DNA from: Sphingobacterium allocomposti
GTDB taxonomy: Bacteria > Bacteroidota > Bacteroidia > Sphingobacteriales > Sphingobacteriaceae
Direction: 5' to 3'
DNA length: 64,000 bases
Assembly (NCBI RefSeq): GCF_008124885.1
Contig: NZ_VNHX01000011.1
Location: forward strand, 62,001 to 126,000
Below are positions 1-7,790 of this stretch, piece by piece (the stretch's first letter is position 1; the number at the start of each line of letters is the position of its first letter). The notes beneath the pieces are model-generated. The model worked only from the letters and a program-made list of their open reading frames with translations. It was not told where the DNA came from and did no database searches. Made by a program: the position numbers and the translations under genes.

Positions 1-187
1 CGACAGCATGTTTAATCCCCAGATCCTTAAGCCCTTTCACCAACCGGACCGAAGTTTCCAAGTCTGGACTCCCATCGTCGATACCGGGGAGAAGATGGTT
101 GTGCATATCCCACCCGAGCCATGAAAGATCGTGCTTTAAAATTTCTGCTTTTTGCTTTTTTCCAAATAGGTTATTCCAAAATCCCAT
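1..187 (-). CDS. CpsB/YwqE-type PHP tyrosine-protein phosphatase, 5' part only
   Basis: Only the first 62 codons lie in the window; the gene runs off the left edge. The visible protein begins MGFWNNLFGKKQK and soon carries WDMHNHLLPGIDDGS, the metal-binding HxH-type opening of the PHP-domain tyrosine phosphatases CpsB/YwqE that act on the capsule-polymerisation tyrosine kinase. It is followed by a segment matching the usual ETSVRLVKGLKDLGI-like helix. ATG at 187 starts just before the conserved region, so the N-terminus is complete. It shares strand with the rml genes upstream but is separated from them by about 1.3 kb of repeats and has its own promoter candidate. The role in exopolysaccharide control comes from the family; the remaining metal ligands are outside the window. 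Confidence 0.85.
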   Translation of the reverse strand, partial: MGFWNNLFGKKQKAEILKHDLSWLGWDMHNHLLPGIDDGSPDLETSVRLVKGLKDLGIKHAV

Positions 188-518
188 AATACTTTTATCT
201 TTTACAAGAATCAAGCCTTGGTTATAGGCTAATAATTATGCCACAAAGGTAACGTTTTCCGCATGAATTCGGACAAGATTTCTAACATTGTAGTTTTAAA
301 GTTACAATACATTGTCTACTATTATAGACGACCGAACCCAATAATATTCAAAAATATAACGGCACATAGTCCTAAAACGCTACAGTTTTTTGTTATAAAA
401 CGTTATATATCTGTTTAAACAACAGAATGATAGAAAAGTTTTTAGTTGATGGCTACTGGCTTATGGCTATTGCGTATCTGCCATTGTTTATCCGCTATTA
501 GCGCCTTTTTACACCTTT
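188..518. other. Non-coding spacer, A+T-rich, upstream of cpsB
   Basis: No gene seen. The cpsB-proximal part holds promoter-like sequence on the minus strand; from about 440 onward the sequence grades into degenerate gctat/ctgcc heptad words that belong to the repeat block to the right. Confidence 0.6.
244..276 (-). promoter_or_regulatory. Bacteroidota-type promoter for cpsB
   Basis: On the minus strand TTG (274-276) is followed by 22 bases and TACCTTTG (244-251), matching the Bacteroidota -33/-7 pattern TTG...TAnnTTTG. This predicts a leader of about 50 bases before the ATG at 187. A second -7-like box, TATTTTTG, lies at 349-356. Confidence 0.5.
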
Positions 519-1128
519 ACAAATCAACGACTTTACATTTTAGAAGTGAGAAGTCAGATATTAGAAGTGAGATTTGAGTAGTGAGTAGTGAGTAACGTAG
601 GCTTATAGCTGCTATTAGCCATTAGCTATCAGCCATGAGATTACTTCGTCGTCGTACGAGGGCTTCGATAAGCTCAGCTTGACATCGTCGAAGGATAGAC
701 AATGGAAGGAGTAGTTAGTATGAAGAAGTGAGAAAAGTTAGATGGAGCTACACTACCCGAATCAGCAACTCGACGACTTTACGGCTTATAGCCATTTGCT
801 ATCTGCTATCTGCCATCAGCCATCTGCTATTAGCCCCTCTTTATATCTTTACAAATCAACGACTTTACATTTTAGAAGTGAGAAGTCAGATATTAGAAGT
901 GAGATTTGAGTAGTGAGTAGTGAGTAACGTAGGCTTATAGCTGCTATTAGCCATTAGCTATCAGCCATGAGATTACTTCGTCGTCGTACGAGGGCTTCGA
1001 TAAGCTCAGCTTGACATCGTCGAAGGATAGACAATGGAAGGAGTAGTTAGTATGAAGAAGTGAGAAAAGTTAGATGGAGCTACACTACCCGAATCAGCAA
1101 CTCGACGACTTTACGGCTTATAGCCATT
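519..1128. repeat. 332-bp-period direct repeat with a 278-bp identical core
   Basis: Bases 519-796 and 851-1128 read identical over 278 bases at an offset of 332. Each copy holds short GAGAAGT-type heptads, a segment with the CGTCGTACGAGGGCTTCGA motif and an AAGCTCAGCTTGACA motif, then the core containing GAATCAGCAACTCGACGAC, then ATCTGCC-type heptads. A third partial copy begins at 1281. The short open frames inside are built from repeat words and are not genes. Confidence 0.9.
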
Positions 1129-1280
1129 AGCTATCTGCCATCTGCTATTTGCTATCTGCCACCTGCCATCTGCTGTCTGCTATCTGCCATCAGCCACTCG
1201 CCTTTCACTTCACGACTTTACAAATTAACGACTTTACGGCTTATAGCCATTTGCTATCTGCTATCTGCTATCTGCTATCA

Positions 1281-1532
1281 GTCGTCGTACGAGGGCTTCG
1301 ATAAGCTCAGCTTGACATCGTCGAAGGATAGACAATGGAAGGAGTAGTTAGTATGAAGAAGTGAGAAAAGTTAGATGGAGTTACATCTTTACGAATCAGC
1401 AACTCGACGACTTTACGGCTTATAGCCATTTGCTATCTGCCATTTGCTATTTGCTATCTGCTATCTGCTATCTGCCATTTGCTATCTGCTATCTGCTATC
1501 TGCTATCTGCCATTTGCTATCTGCCATCTGCT
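1281..1532. repeat. Third partial copy plus 15 heptads running into rmlA
   Basis: 1281-1427 is a diverged third copy of the block to the left. From 1428 to 1532 there are 15 uninterrupted heptads of the form ATYTGCY (RGCARAT on the minus strand). The last 16 bases, 1517-1532, lie inside the rmlA reading frame and encode its final residues and stop. Confidence 0.9.
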
Positions 1533-2383
1533 ATCCTCTTCAGATACTCGCCGTATCCCGACTTGACAAGCGGTTCTGCAAGAGCTAGCAGCTGTTGCCT
1601 ATCAATATATCCCATGCGGTAGGCCACTTCCTCTATGGCTCCGATTTTCATGCCCTGACGCTCTTCTATAACCTGTATAAACTGTCCAGCCTGCATCAGC
1701 GATTGGATGGTCCCTGTATCCAGCCATGCTGTTCCCCGATCAAACACCCCAACCTTCAGCTTGCCCCTTCGAAGATACTCTTTATTGATGTCCGTTATCT
1801 CCAATTCGCCACGCGCAGATGGTTTCAGTCCCTTTGAGATCCCCACCACGTCATTGTCGTAAAAGTATATCCCGGGCACCGCGTAGTCCGACTTCGGTTC
1901 TTTTGGCTTCTCCTCGATCGAAACAACGTTCCGTTCCGCATCAAACTCAACTACACCATAGCGCTCCGGATCGTGTACGGGATAGGCAAAAACCACTCCC
2001 CCATCGGGATCGGCACAGCTTTGCAACAGCCTGGACATACCCGATCCGTAGAAGATATTGTCACCCAACACCAAGGCAACCTTATCTTCCCCGATAAATT
2101 CTTCGCCCAGGACAAATGCCTGAGCCAGTCCGTCGGGACTGGGCTGCTCTTTGTAGGAAAACGAACACCCTATCTGTGTGCCGTCTCCCAGCAGCTTCCG
2201 GAAGTTTGGCAGATCCTGCGGCGTGGAAATAATCAGGATTTCCTTAATCCCCGCCAACATCAATGTAGACAGCGGATAATAAATCATCGGCTTATCATAA
2301 ACCGGCATCAGCTGCTTACTCACAGCTAGTGTCAATGGATGTAAACGGGTGCCGGAACCGCCGGCGAGTATTATTCCTTTCAT
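1517..2383 (-). CDS. rmlA: Glucose-1-phosphate thymidylyltransferase RmlA
   Basis: Makes dTDP-glucose from dTTP and glucose-1-phosphate, the first step to dTDP-L-rhamnose, in the cytoplasm. The 288-residue protein has the nucleotidyltransferase loop [11 protein letters not shown] (8-18), the [10 protein letters not shown] segment (23-32), GDN at 107-109 for metal binding and an EEKP motif near 158; length is normal for the family. The start [13 protein letters not shown] is the family's usual N-terminus. The four partner genes rmlD, rmlC and rmlB follow on the same strand, interrupted by repeats and a small IVP gene. The final residues A-D-G-R and the TAG stop are encoded by RGCARAT heptads that continue past the gene, so the natural C-terminus seems to have been replaced or extended by repeat DNA. 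Confidence 0.97.
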   Translation of the reverse strand: MKGIILAGGSGTRLHPLTLAVSKQLMPVYDKPMIYYPLSTLMLAGIKEILIISTPQDLPNFRKLLGDGTQIGCSFSYKEQPSPDGLAQAFVLGEEFIGEDKVALVLGDNIFYGSGMSRLLQSCADPDGGVVFAYPVHDPERYGVVEFDAERNVVSIEEKPKEPKSDYAVPGIYFYDNDVVGISKGLKPSARGELEITDINKEYLRRGKLKVGVFDRGTAWLDTGTIQSLMQAGQFIQVIEERQGMKIGAIEEVAYRMGYIDRQQLLALAEPLVKSGYGEYLKRIADGR

Positions 2384-2450
2384 ATCTTGTTTATGGCTGA
2401 TGGCTGATGGCTGATGGCTGATGGCTTTTCGCTATCTGCTATTTGCCATC
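2384..2450. repeat. Inverted heptad pair between rmlA and the IVP gene
   Basis: On the plus strand four GGCTGAT-type heptads are followed after a short TTTTC loop by ATCTGCT/ATTTGCC heptads, so the two halves are imperfectly self-complementary and could form a hairpin in the transcript. The right half starts at the stop codon of the IVP gene. Confidence 0.7.
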
Positions 2451-2807
2451 CTATTCATTTTTTAGTCTTTTGCTTAAGCTAATTATTTGCCGTTTTATTA
2501 CTTTAATTTCTCCCTGTAAAGTTTGACTAACAATCTTATCCATCAAGCCTAAATCGCAGCATAAAATCAAAAAATACTCGAGTTCATTTGCAGATCCTAA
2601 ACTCATTTGTAAAAAACGACTAAACTCCTTATCGGAGTCTCTTCCGCAGCCCTCTACAATATTTGCCGGAATAGAATAGGCCGCTCTTTGCATCTGAGAA
2701 ACTAGCCCATATTTCTCAGAAGACGGCAACCGGCTCGTTTCTTCATAAATTTTAAGCGTCAGCGCATGGCTTAAGGTCCATATGTCGTACTTCTTAAAAT
2801 CTCTCAT
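2451..2807 (-). CDS. Four-helix-bundle protein of the S23/IVP family
   Basis: The 118-residue protein matches the S23 or intervening-sequence protein family: an N-terminal YDIWTLSHALTLKIYEETS helix, the signature SQMQRAAYSIPANIVEGCGR (about 37-56), then FSRFLQMSLGSANELEYFL. These small four-helix bundles were first found in 23S rRNA intervening sequences and are related to the Avd accessory protein of diversity-generating retroelements, but no molecular role is established for most. No reverse transcriptase or template/variable repeat is nearby. The gene sits between rmlA and rmlD, flanked on both sides by heptad repeats, and its stop TAG abuts a GGCAAAT AGCAGAT stretch. A second, broken member lies at 5736-6082. 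Confidence 0.88.
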   Translation of the reverse strand: MRDFKKYDIWTLSHALTLKIYEETSRLPSSEKYGLVSQMQRAAYSIPANIVEGCGRDSDKEFSRFLQMSLGSANELEYFLILCCDLGLMDKIVSQTLQGEIKVIKRQIISLSKRLKNE

Positions 2808-2836
2808 ATTTTAGTATTTTCTTTTAGCTTATGGCT

Positions 2837-2864
2837 ATCTGCCATTTGCTATCTGCCATCCGCT
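2837..2864. repeat. Heptads overlapping the 3' end of rmlD
   Basis: Four heptads (ATCTGCC, ATTTGCT, ATCTGCC and the variant ATCCGCT) run from 2837 to 2864. Those from 2849 on lie inside the rmlD frame and code for its tail A-D-G-R and stop, the same phase and tail as in rmlA. Confidence 0.85.
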
Positions 2865-3715
2865 GCCAGCATTCCCCTCAAACTATCCCTCCAATGGGGG
2901 ACCTTTACTCCAAAAGTAGCTTTAATTTTCGATTTATCTAATAGCGAAAACCGAGGGCGTTTTGCCGGAGTAGGATAGGCTGACGTCGGTATAGGGTCGA
3001 TTTCGCAGGCAAAGCCTTTCAGATCGCGGATCGCAACGGCAAAGTCGTACCACGACAGCTCGCCCTCGTTCGAATAGTGATAAATCCCTCCGATCCATTC
3101 TGGCGCTCCGATGATCTCGACAATAGCCTGCGCGAGATCGCTGGCCGAGGTGGGGGAGCCGATCTGATCGTTCACCACGGCAATCTTATCCCGCTCCTGC
3201 ATCAGGCGAACCATCGTCTTTACGAAATTCGCGCCATAACGGGAATAGACCCATGCTGTACGGATAATAATGCTGTCGGGGGCCCACTTTTGGATCGCCT
3301 GCTCGCCGAGCAACTTGGTACGGCCGTAGACGCTGACCGGTCCGACCGGATCATCTTCGCGTAGCGCTTCCTGTGACTCGCCATCGAATACGTAGTCTGT
3401 CGACAGGGCGATGAGCTTCGTCCCGTGCTGGCGGCAGTATTGTGCTATCTCTTCGGAAGCCAGATGGTTTACGCGGTCGGCCAATTCCGGCTCCTGCTCG
3501 GCTTTGTCGACAGCCGTATACGCTGCGGCATGTATGATGAGGTCCGGTTCATACATACCCAATATATCCTGTATCAGTAGGGTCTGATCAAGAGGCAATT
3601 GTTTGCGGTCAAGGAAATAGCATTCTTTATCGGAACGCTGCAGAAGTATATCCTTCAGCTCCGAGCCAAGCTGTCCATTTGCGCCGGTTACGAGTATCCG
3701 CTGTTTTGCTGTCAT
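2849..3715 (-). CDS. rmlD: dTDP-4-dehydrorhamnose reductase RmlD
   Basis: NADPH-dependent last step of dTDP-L-rhamnose synthesis. The 288-residue SDR protein shows the Rossmann loop GANGQLGSEL (11-20), LSTDYVFDG and the catalytic VYGRTKLLGE (YxxxK, about residue 130), then the RTAWVYS and TPAKRPRFSLLD segments typical of RmlD. Start ATG at 3715 gives the usual N-terminus. Like RmlA it ends in a repeat-encoded A-D-G-R tail, the codons GAT GGC AGA TAG being part of RGCARAT heptads. It lies in the rml cluster on the minus strand; rmlC is upstream across a 77-base spacer. Confidence 0.96.
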   Translation of the reverse strand: MTAKQRILVTGANGQLGSELKDILLQRSDKECYFLDRKQLPLDQTLLIQDILGMYEPDLIIHAAAYTAVDKAEQEPELADRVNHLASEEIAQYCRQHGTKLIALSTDYVFDGESQEALREDDPVGPVSVYGRTKLLGEQAIQKWAPDSIIIRTAWVYSRYGANFVKTMVRLMQERDKIAVVNDQIGSPTSASDLAQAIVEIIGAPEWIGGIYHYSNEGELSWYDFAVAIRDLKGFACEIDPIPTSAYPTPAKRPRFSLLDKSKIKATFGVKVPHWRDSLRGMLAADGR

Positions 3716-3792
3716 GTTGTATTTTTTGAATGAAAGTTAGACGAGTGAAATGAGTTAGATTACTCTAACGGATTTAACTTTCTCTAGCTACT
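3716..3792. repeat. Degenerate TCTAACG/ACTCTAAC spacer between rmlC and rmlD
   Basis: A short spacer made of related words (GTTAGAC, GAGTTAGA, ACTCTAACG twice). On the coding strand the word GTTAGAG supplies the TAG stop of rmlC. It resembles the other repeat spacers but is a different word family. Confidence 0.6.
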
Positions 3793-4344
3793 CTAACGCC
3801 TAATAAACACCTCCGTAAACGAGGGCGCTTCTTTGTCTTTGTCGGATAGCAGCAATTGTTCTGCCGGCAACCGCCAGTCTATCGACAATTTGCCGTCGAG
3901 TGGATAAACGCCGCACTCGGCGTCTCTGTTATAAAAATTATCACACTTGTAAAAGAATGTAGCCGTTTCACTAAGCACGACAAACCCGTGGAGGAACCCT
4001 CGCGGCACAAACAGTTGTAGGTTATTTTCGTCCGAAAGCTCAACAGCTACATGTTCGCCAAAGGTTGACGAGCCGGGCCGGACGTCAACCGAGACGTCGA
4101 TAACGCGTCCCTGCAATACGCGTACAAGTTTCGCCTGGGCATGTTCGCCCCGTTGGGCATGCAGCCCCCGAAGTACGCCGCGGGTGGAAAACGATTGGTT
4201 ATCCTGCACGAAATGCGTTTGCGTACCGGTCAGCTCGTTGAATGTCCGCTCGTTGAAGCTCTCAAAGAAATAACCACGACTATCGCCGTACTTCGTAGGT
4301 TCCAAAATATAACAGCCCTGTAGCTTGGTTTCTGTGATTTTCAT
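3793..4344 (-). CDS. rmlC: dTDP-4-dehydrorhamnose 3,5-epimerase RmlC
   Basis: Epimerises dTDP-4-keto-6-deoxyglucose at C3 and C5. The 183-residue cupin has the conserved FVQDNQSFS segment (45-53), the catalytic His in VLRGLH (H62), the RGRVIDVSVDVRPGSSTFG-like strand, VPRGFLHGFVV with a second conserved His near 119, and FYKCDNFYN with the conserved Tyr. Length is normal. The protein ends RR followed by a TAG that belongs to the GTTAGAG repeat word. Downstream lies rmlD; upstream is a tandemly duplicated 122-base spacer and rmlB. Confidence 0.96.
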   Translation of the reverse strand: MKITETKLQGCYILEPTKYGDSRGYFFESFNERTFNELTGTQTHFVQDNQSFSTRGVLRGLHAQRGEHAQAKLVRVLQGRVIDVSVDVRPGSSTFGEHVAVELSDENNLQLFVPRGFLHGFVVLSETATFFYKCDNFYNRDAECGVYPLDGKLSIDWRLPAEQLLLSDKDKEAPSFTEVFIRR

Positions 4345-4347
4345 CTT

Positions 4348-4592
4348 TTCGTTGATATGGTTTAGATTAGTTCATAAGGTTGATAAGGTGATAAGGTTAT
4401 AGAGGTCGTTCCTCAACTCTATTAACTTTATTAACTACTTAACTTTATTAACCTTATCAACTTTTACTATTTCGTTGATATGGTTTAGATAGTTCATAAG
4501 GTTGATAAGGTGATAAGGTTATAGAGGTCGTTCCTCAACTCTATTAACTTTATTAACTACTTAACTTTATTAACCTTATCAACTTTTACTAT
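4348..4592. repeat. Tandem duplication of a 122-123-bp AACCTTATC-type spacer
   Basis: 4348-4470 and 4471-4592 are the same sequence in tandem, differing by one base (TTTAGATTAG versus TTTAGATAG). Each copy is built from TTATTAACT/ACCTTATCAAC words plus a GAGGTCGTTCCTCAAC segment. The right copy runs 14 bases into rmlB and encodes its last residues and the TGA stop. Confidence 0.92.
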
Positions 4593-5634
4593 ACTGCTTT
4601 TCGTAATACCGCTGATAATCGCCAGACGTTACATGGTCCAGCCATTCCTGATTATTTAGGTACCAGTCTATCGTGCGGGACAGCCCTTCTTCAAACGTAA
4701 CTGAGGGTTTATAGCCCAGCTCTCTGTTTATCTTCGTCGCGTCGATAGCGTAACGAAGATCGCGCCCCGGCCGATCTTTAACAAACGTGATAAGCTTCTC
4801 CGACGTGCCCGCGGGGCGACCCAATTTGTCGTCCATCTGACGGCAAAGCTCTTTAACGAGATCGATATTTTTCCATTCGTTGAAGCCGCCAATGTTATAC
4901 GATTCCCCGGTGTTGCCCCGATGGAAAACCAGATCGATCGCGCGGGCGTGGTCAATAACGAACAGCCAGTCTCTCGTGAACCTGCCATCTCCATATATGG
5001 GAAGGGGCCTATTATGAAGGATGTTATGGATACAAAGTGGAATCAGCTTCTCCGGGAAATGGTTCGGACCATAATTGTTGGAGCAGTTGGTTATCACGAC
5101 AGGCAGATCATAGGTATCGTGGTACGCGCGCACAAAATGGTCAGAGGAAGCTTTAGACGCAGAATACGGAGAGTGGGGGTCGTAGGGTGTTTCTTCTGTA
5201 AACAGCCCCGCCTCGCCAAGCGTTCCGTATACTTCGTCGGTCGATACATGATGAAAACGCTTTCCTTCCGAGTTGTCTTTCCAGGTTTCTTTTGCCGCAT
5301 TTAGCAGGTTCACCGTACCGATGACGTTGGTCATTACGAATGCCAGCGGGTCGGCGATAGAACGGTCGACATGAGACTCGGCCGCCAGATGGATCACGCC
5401 ATCCGGTTTGAACGCTTCGAAAATCCTGGAAACAAGCTGTGCGTCCCGGATATCCGCCTTTACAAACGTGTAGTTCGGCCTGTCCTCCACATCGCGCAAG
5501 TTCTCCAGGTTGCCTGCGTACGTCAAAGCATCTATGTTTATAATCTGGTATTCGGGATATTTATTCACAAACTCCCGCACAACGTGGGAGCCGATAAATC
5601 CCGCACCTCCTGTTATAATGATTTTTTTTATCAT
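4579..5634 (-). CDS. rmlB: dTDP-glucose 4,6-dehydratase RmlB
   Basis: NAD-dependent dehydratase giving dTDP-4-keto-6-deoxyglucose. From the ATG at 5634 the protein has 351 residues: GGAGFIGSHVV (about 9-19), the HLAAESHVDRS motif, STDEVYG, and PYSASKASSDH with the YxxxK pair, then NCSNNYGPNHFPEKLIPL and DGRFTRDWLFV, all typical of RmlB. An open frame continues upstream to 5730, but those 32 codons translate repeat DNA that is shared with the region upstream of ugd, so MIKKIIITGGAGF is the proper start. The C-terminal S-K-S and stop lie in the tandem repeat downstream. Confidence 0.95.
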   Translation of the reverse strand: MIKKIIITGGAGFIGSHVVREFVNKYPEYQIINIDALTYAGNLENLRDVEDRPNYTFVKADIRDAQLVSRIFEAFKPDGVIHLAAESHVDRSIADPLAFVMTNVIGTVNLLNAAKETWKDNSEGKRFHHVSTDEVYGTLGEAGLFTEETPYDPHSPYSASKASSDHFVRAYHDTYDLPVVITNCSNNYGPNHFPEKLIPLCIHNILHNRPLPIYGDGRFTRDWLFVIDHARAIDLVFHRGNTGESYNIGGFNEWKNIDLVKELCRQMDDKLGRPAGTSEKLITFVKDRPGRDLRYAIDATKINRELGYKPSVTFEEGLSRTIDWYLNNQEWLDHVTSGDYQRYYEKQYSKS

Positions 5635-5646
5635 CTTGTTTGTTTG

Positions 5647-5741
5647 TTGATAGGGTTGATAGGGTTTAGTCTCGTTCATAAGGTTAATACGGTGATAAGG
5701 TTTATAGAGGTCATTCCTCAACTTTATCAACCTTGTTAACT
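5647..5741. repeat. Leader repeat upstream of rmlB, matching that upstream of ugd
   Basis: 5647-5734 is identical to 7674-7761 over 88 bases. It contains TTGATAGGG and ATAAGGTTAATACGG words and the GAGGTCATTCCTCAAC segment also seen, with one change, at 4405-4420. Its right end overlaps the stop of the broken IVP gene. Confidence 0.9.
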
Positions 5742-6082
5742 TTTCAAAGATTTTATCAAACCAGAGAGCATGCTTTTGATATAGCTCATTTTAATTTGAA
5801 ATGCGTGCAATTCCTCCATAAACCCTAAGCGATAAGCTAACTCTAATTGTGTTTCTAGCTCACTGGCGGAACCTAAAGCGATATAAAGAAAACGAATAAA
5901 CTCCGCTCGACTTTGTCGCCCAGCACCTTCAGCAATATTCGAGGGTATCGAAAGTGCAGCTCGTTTTATTTGACTAGTCAATCCATACATTTCCTCTTCG
6001 GAAAAGAGCTCAGGGCCTCGTAAACAGAAACAACCAAGTCCATCGACTCCTCCCAGACTTTTAACTCCTTGTGACTTCCCAT
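5736..6082 (-). pseudogene. Frameshifted four-helix-bundle S23/IVP gene
   Basis: ATG at 6082, preceded by TAGGAGTT, opens a frame reading MGSHKELKVWEESMDLVVSV and on to ALSSFPKR near 5995. The family frame continues at 5990 as MYGLTSQIKRAALSIPSNIA and runs to the stop at 5736. One missing base in the codons for the expected PKEEMYG joins them; as written, the upstream frame stops after two more residues. Repaired, the protein would be about 116 residues, the family length, with both signatures (SxQIKRAALSIPSNIAEGAGR and FLYIALGSASELE). It lies between ugd and rmlB among AACCTTATT-type repeats. A sequencing error is possible but the context fits a decaying cassette. Confidence 0.8.
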
Positions 6083-6284
6083 ATAACTCCTAAACTTCTT
6101 ACTCTTGTTTCAACCTCCTCAACTTTATTAACTCCTCAACCCTATCAACCTTATTAACTTTTATTAACCTTATTAACTCCTCAACTTTATCAACCTTATT
6201 AACTTTTATTAACCTTATTAACTCCTCAACTCTATCAACCTTATTAACTTTTATTAACCTTATTAACTCCTAAACTTCAACCAA
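6083..6284. repeat. AACCTTATTAACT spacer downstream of ugd
   Basis: About 200 bases of near-pure words CCTTATTAA, CTTTTATTAA and CTCCTCAACTTTATCAA, arranged as several near-identical units of about 50 bases. It fills the space between the ugd stop and the start of the broken IVP gene. On the coding strand it reads AGGAGTTAATAAGG, rich in TAA and purine (AGGAG) words. Confidence 0.85.
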
Positions 6285-7661
6285 CTACTCTCCGATCGCA
6301 TAATATTGATAGCCCAGCGCCTCGAGTTCAGCGCGGCCGAGCAGCTTCCGCCCGTCGAAAACAAAAGCCGGCCGCTTCATCCGTTGCTTTATTTCCCGCC
6401 AGTCGTACGACTTAAACTCATCCCACTCCGTCAGAATCGCTACAGCATGTGCATCGTTTAACGCCGACAAGGGGTCGCTGGCCACACTCACTAAACGACG
6501 GTTGTCCGCCGGGCTGCGGGTCCCCAATGCATCCAGATCACGGTATATCTGTTCGGCAGGCACCTTTGGATCATATACGACAATGTGCGCTTCTTCTTCC
6601 AATAGATGATCGGCAACATAAATCGCGGCCGACTCCCGGCTGTCGTTCGTATCTTTTTTAAAGGCCCATCCTAAAAACGCGATATGTTTACCATTTACCG
6701 TATTGTACATGGTTCGAATGATGCGTTCGGCAAAACGTGTCTTCTGATGATCGTTTAAAATGATAACCTGCTCCCAATAGTCGGCTACGGTGTGCAGGTT
6801 GTATGAACGTGCTATATAAACAAGATTTAGAATGTCTTTTTGAAAACATGATCCGCCAAATCCGACGGATGCCTTCAGGAACTTTGGACCGATACGGCTA
6901 TCCTGGCCCACTGCCTTAGCAACCTCGTCTACGTTTGCTCCCGTAACTTCGCATAGCTCAGAAATGGAATTGATAGAAGATACCCGCTGAGCCAAAAAAG
7001 CGTTGGCAACAAGCTTGGAAAGTTCGGATGACCAAAGATTGGTTGTCAAAATCCGTTCTTTGGGCACCCATGACGCATAGACGTCAACCAAAGCTTGTAT
7101 AGCGGCAGCATCCTCCCCCCCAATGAGAACCCTGTCGGGGTGATGGAGGTCGTTAATAGCAGTACCTTCGGCCAAAAACTCAGGATTAGAAAGAATACAG
7201 AAATTAACACCGTTTCCCGTATTGTCCAGAATGCTTTTTAAAGCTTGCGCTGTGCGGACGGGCAGAGTTGACTTTTCAACGACAATTTTATCCGATTTCG
7301 CTACCGCTGCAATCTGTCGTGCGCAAAGCTCGATAAATTTCAGATCGGCAGCCTGACCCTTTCCCTTTCCATACGCCTTCGTCGGTGTGTTGACCGAAAT
7401 AAAAATCATATCGGCTTCGTCAATGGCCCGGTCTACATCTGTGGAGAAGAACAGGTTACGTCCACGCGCCTCTCCTACCACAGCGTCCAAACCCGGCTCG
7501 TAGATGGGAAGCTTAGATAAATCGTCGTCGTTCCAAGCTTCGATACGGGCCTCGTTCATGTCGACCACCGTGACTTGGATATGCGGATTCTTTTGCGCTA
7601 TGACCGACATCGTCGGCCCTCCGACATAACCCGCACCGATACATGCTATTTTTTTGATCAT
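6285..7661 (-). CDS. ugd: UDP-glucose 6-dehydrogenase
   Basis: Oxidises UDP-glucose to UDP-glucuronate with NAD. The 458-residue protein from ATG 7661 has the Rossmann motif GAGYVGGPT, the segment [31 protein letters not shown], and the catalytic Cys in [17 protein letters not shown]. The [11 protein letters not shown] and CFQKDILNL forms resemble the eukaryotic-type UGDH more than the short bacterial Ugd, although such proteins are known in Bacteroidota. The upstream frame to 7757 is repeat-encoded and nearly identical to that before rmlB, so [15 protein letters not shown] is taken as the start. The gene ends AIGE and repeats start within a few bases. Confidence 0.95.
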   Translation of the reverse strand: MIKKIACIGAGYVGGPTMSVIAQKNPHIQVTVVDMNEARIEAWNDDDLSKLPIYEPGLDAVVGEARGRNLFFSTDVDRAIDEADMIFISVNTPTKAYGKGKGQAADLKFIELCARQIAAVAKSDKIVVEKSTLPVRTAQALKSILDNTGNGVNFCILSNPEFLAEGTAINDLHHPDRVLIGGEDAAAIQALVDVYASWVPKERILTTNLWSSELSKLVANAFLAQRVSSINSISELCEVTGANVDEVAKAVGQDSRIGPKFLKASVGFGGSCFQKDILNLVYIARSYNLHTVADYWEQVIILNDHQKTRFAERIIRTMYNTVNGKHIAFLGWAFKKDTNDSRESAAIYVADHLLEEEAHIVVYDPKVPAEQIYRDLDALGTRSPADNRRLVSVASDPLSALNDAHAVAILTEWDEFKSYDWREIKQRMKRPAFVFDGRKLLGRAELEALGYQYYAIGE

Positions 7662-7790
7662 TTTAATTGTTTTTTGATAGGGTTGATAGGGTTTAGTCTC
7701 GTTCATAAGGTTAATACGGTGATAAGGTTTATAGAGGTCATTCCTCAACTTTATCAACCTTATTAACTCCTCAACTTTATTAACTCCTCA
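7662..7790. repeat. Leader repeat between manC and ugd
   Basis: Holds the second copy (7674-7761) of the 88-base block found upstream of rmlB, followed by ATTAACTCCTCAACTTT words that end at the manC stop. It therefore sits both at the 3' end of manC and directly before ugd. Confidence 0.88.

Noticed and set aside
728..1588. Three plus-strand open frames of 61-95 residues rich in YLLSAIC words
   Set aside because: They translate the heptad repeats; the repeated residues come from the 7-base period and no real protein feature is present.
2451..2807. Diversity-generating retroelement suggested by an Avd-like protein
   Set aside because: No reverse transcriptase and no template/variable repeat pair are in the window; the protein fits the wider S23/IVP family.
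5635..5730. 32-residue N-terminal extension of RmlB (and likewise of Ugd at 7662-7757)
   Set aside because: Both extensions translate the same repeat leader; the conserved Rossmann start follows at MIKK.
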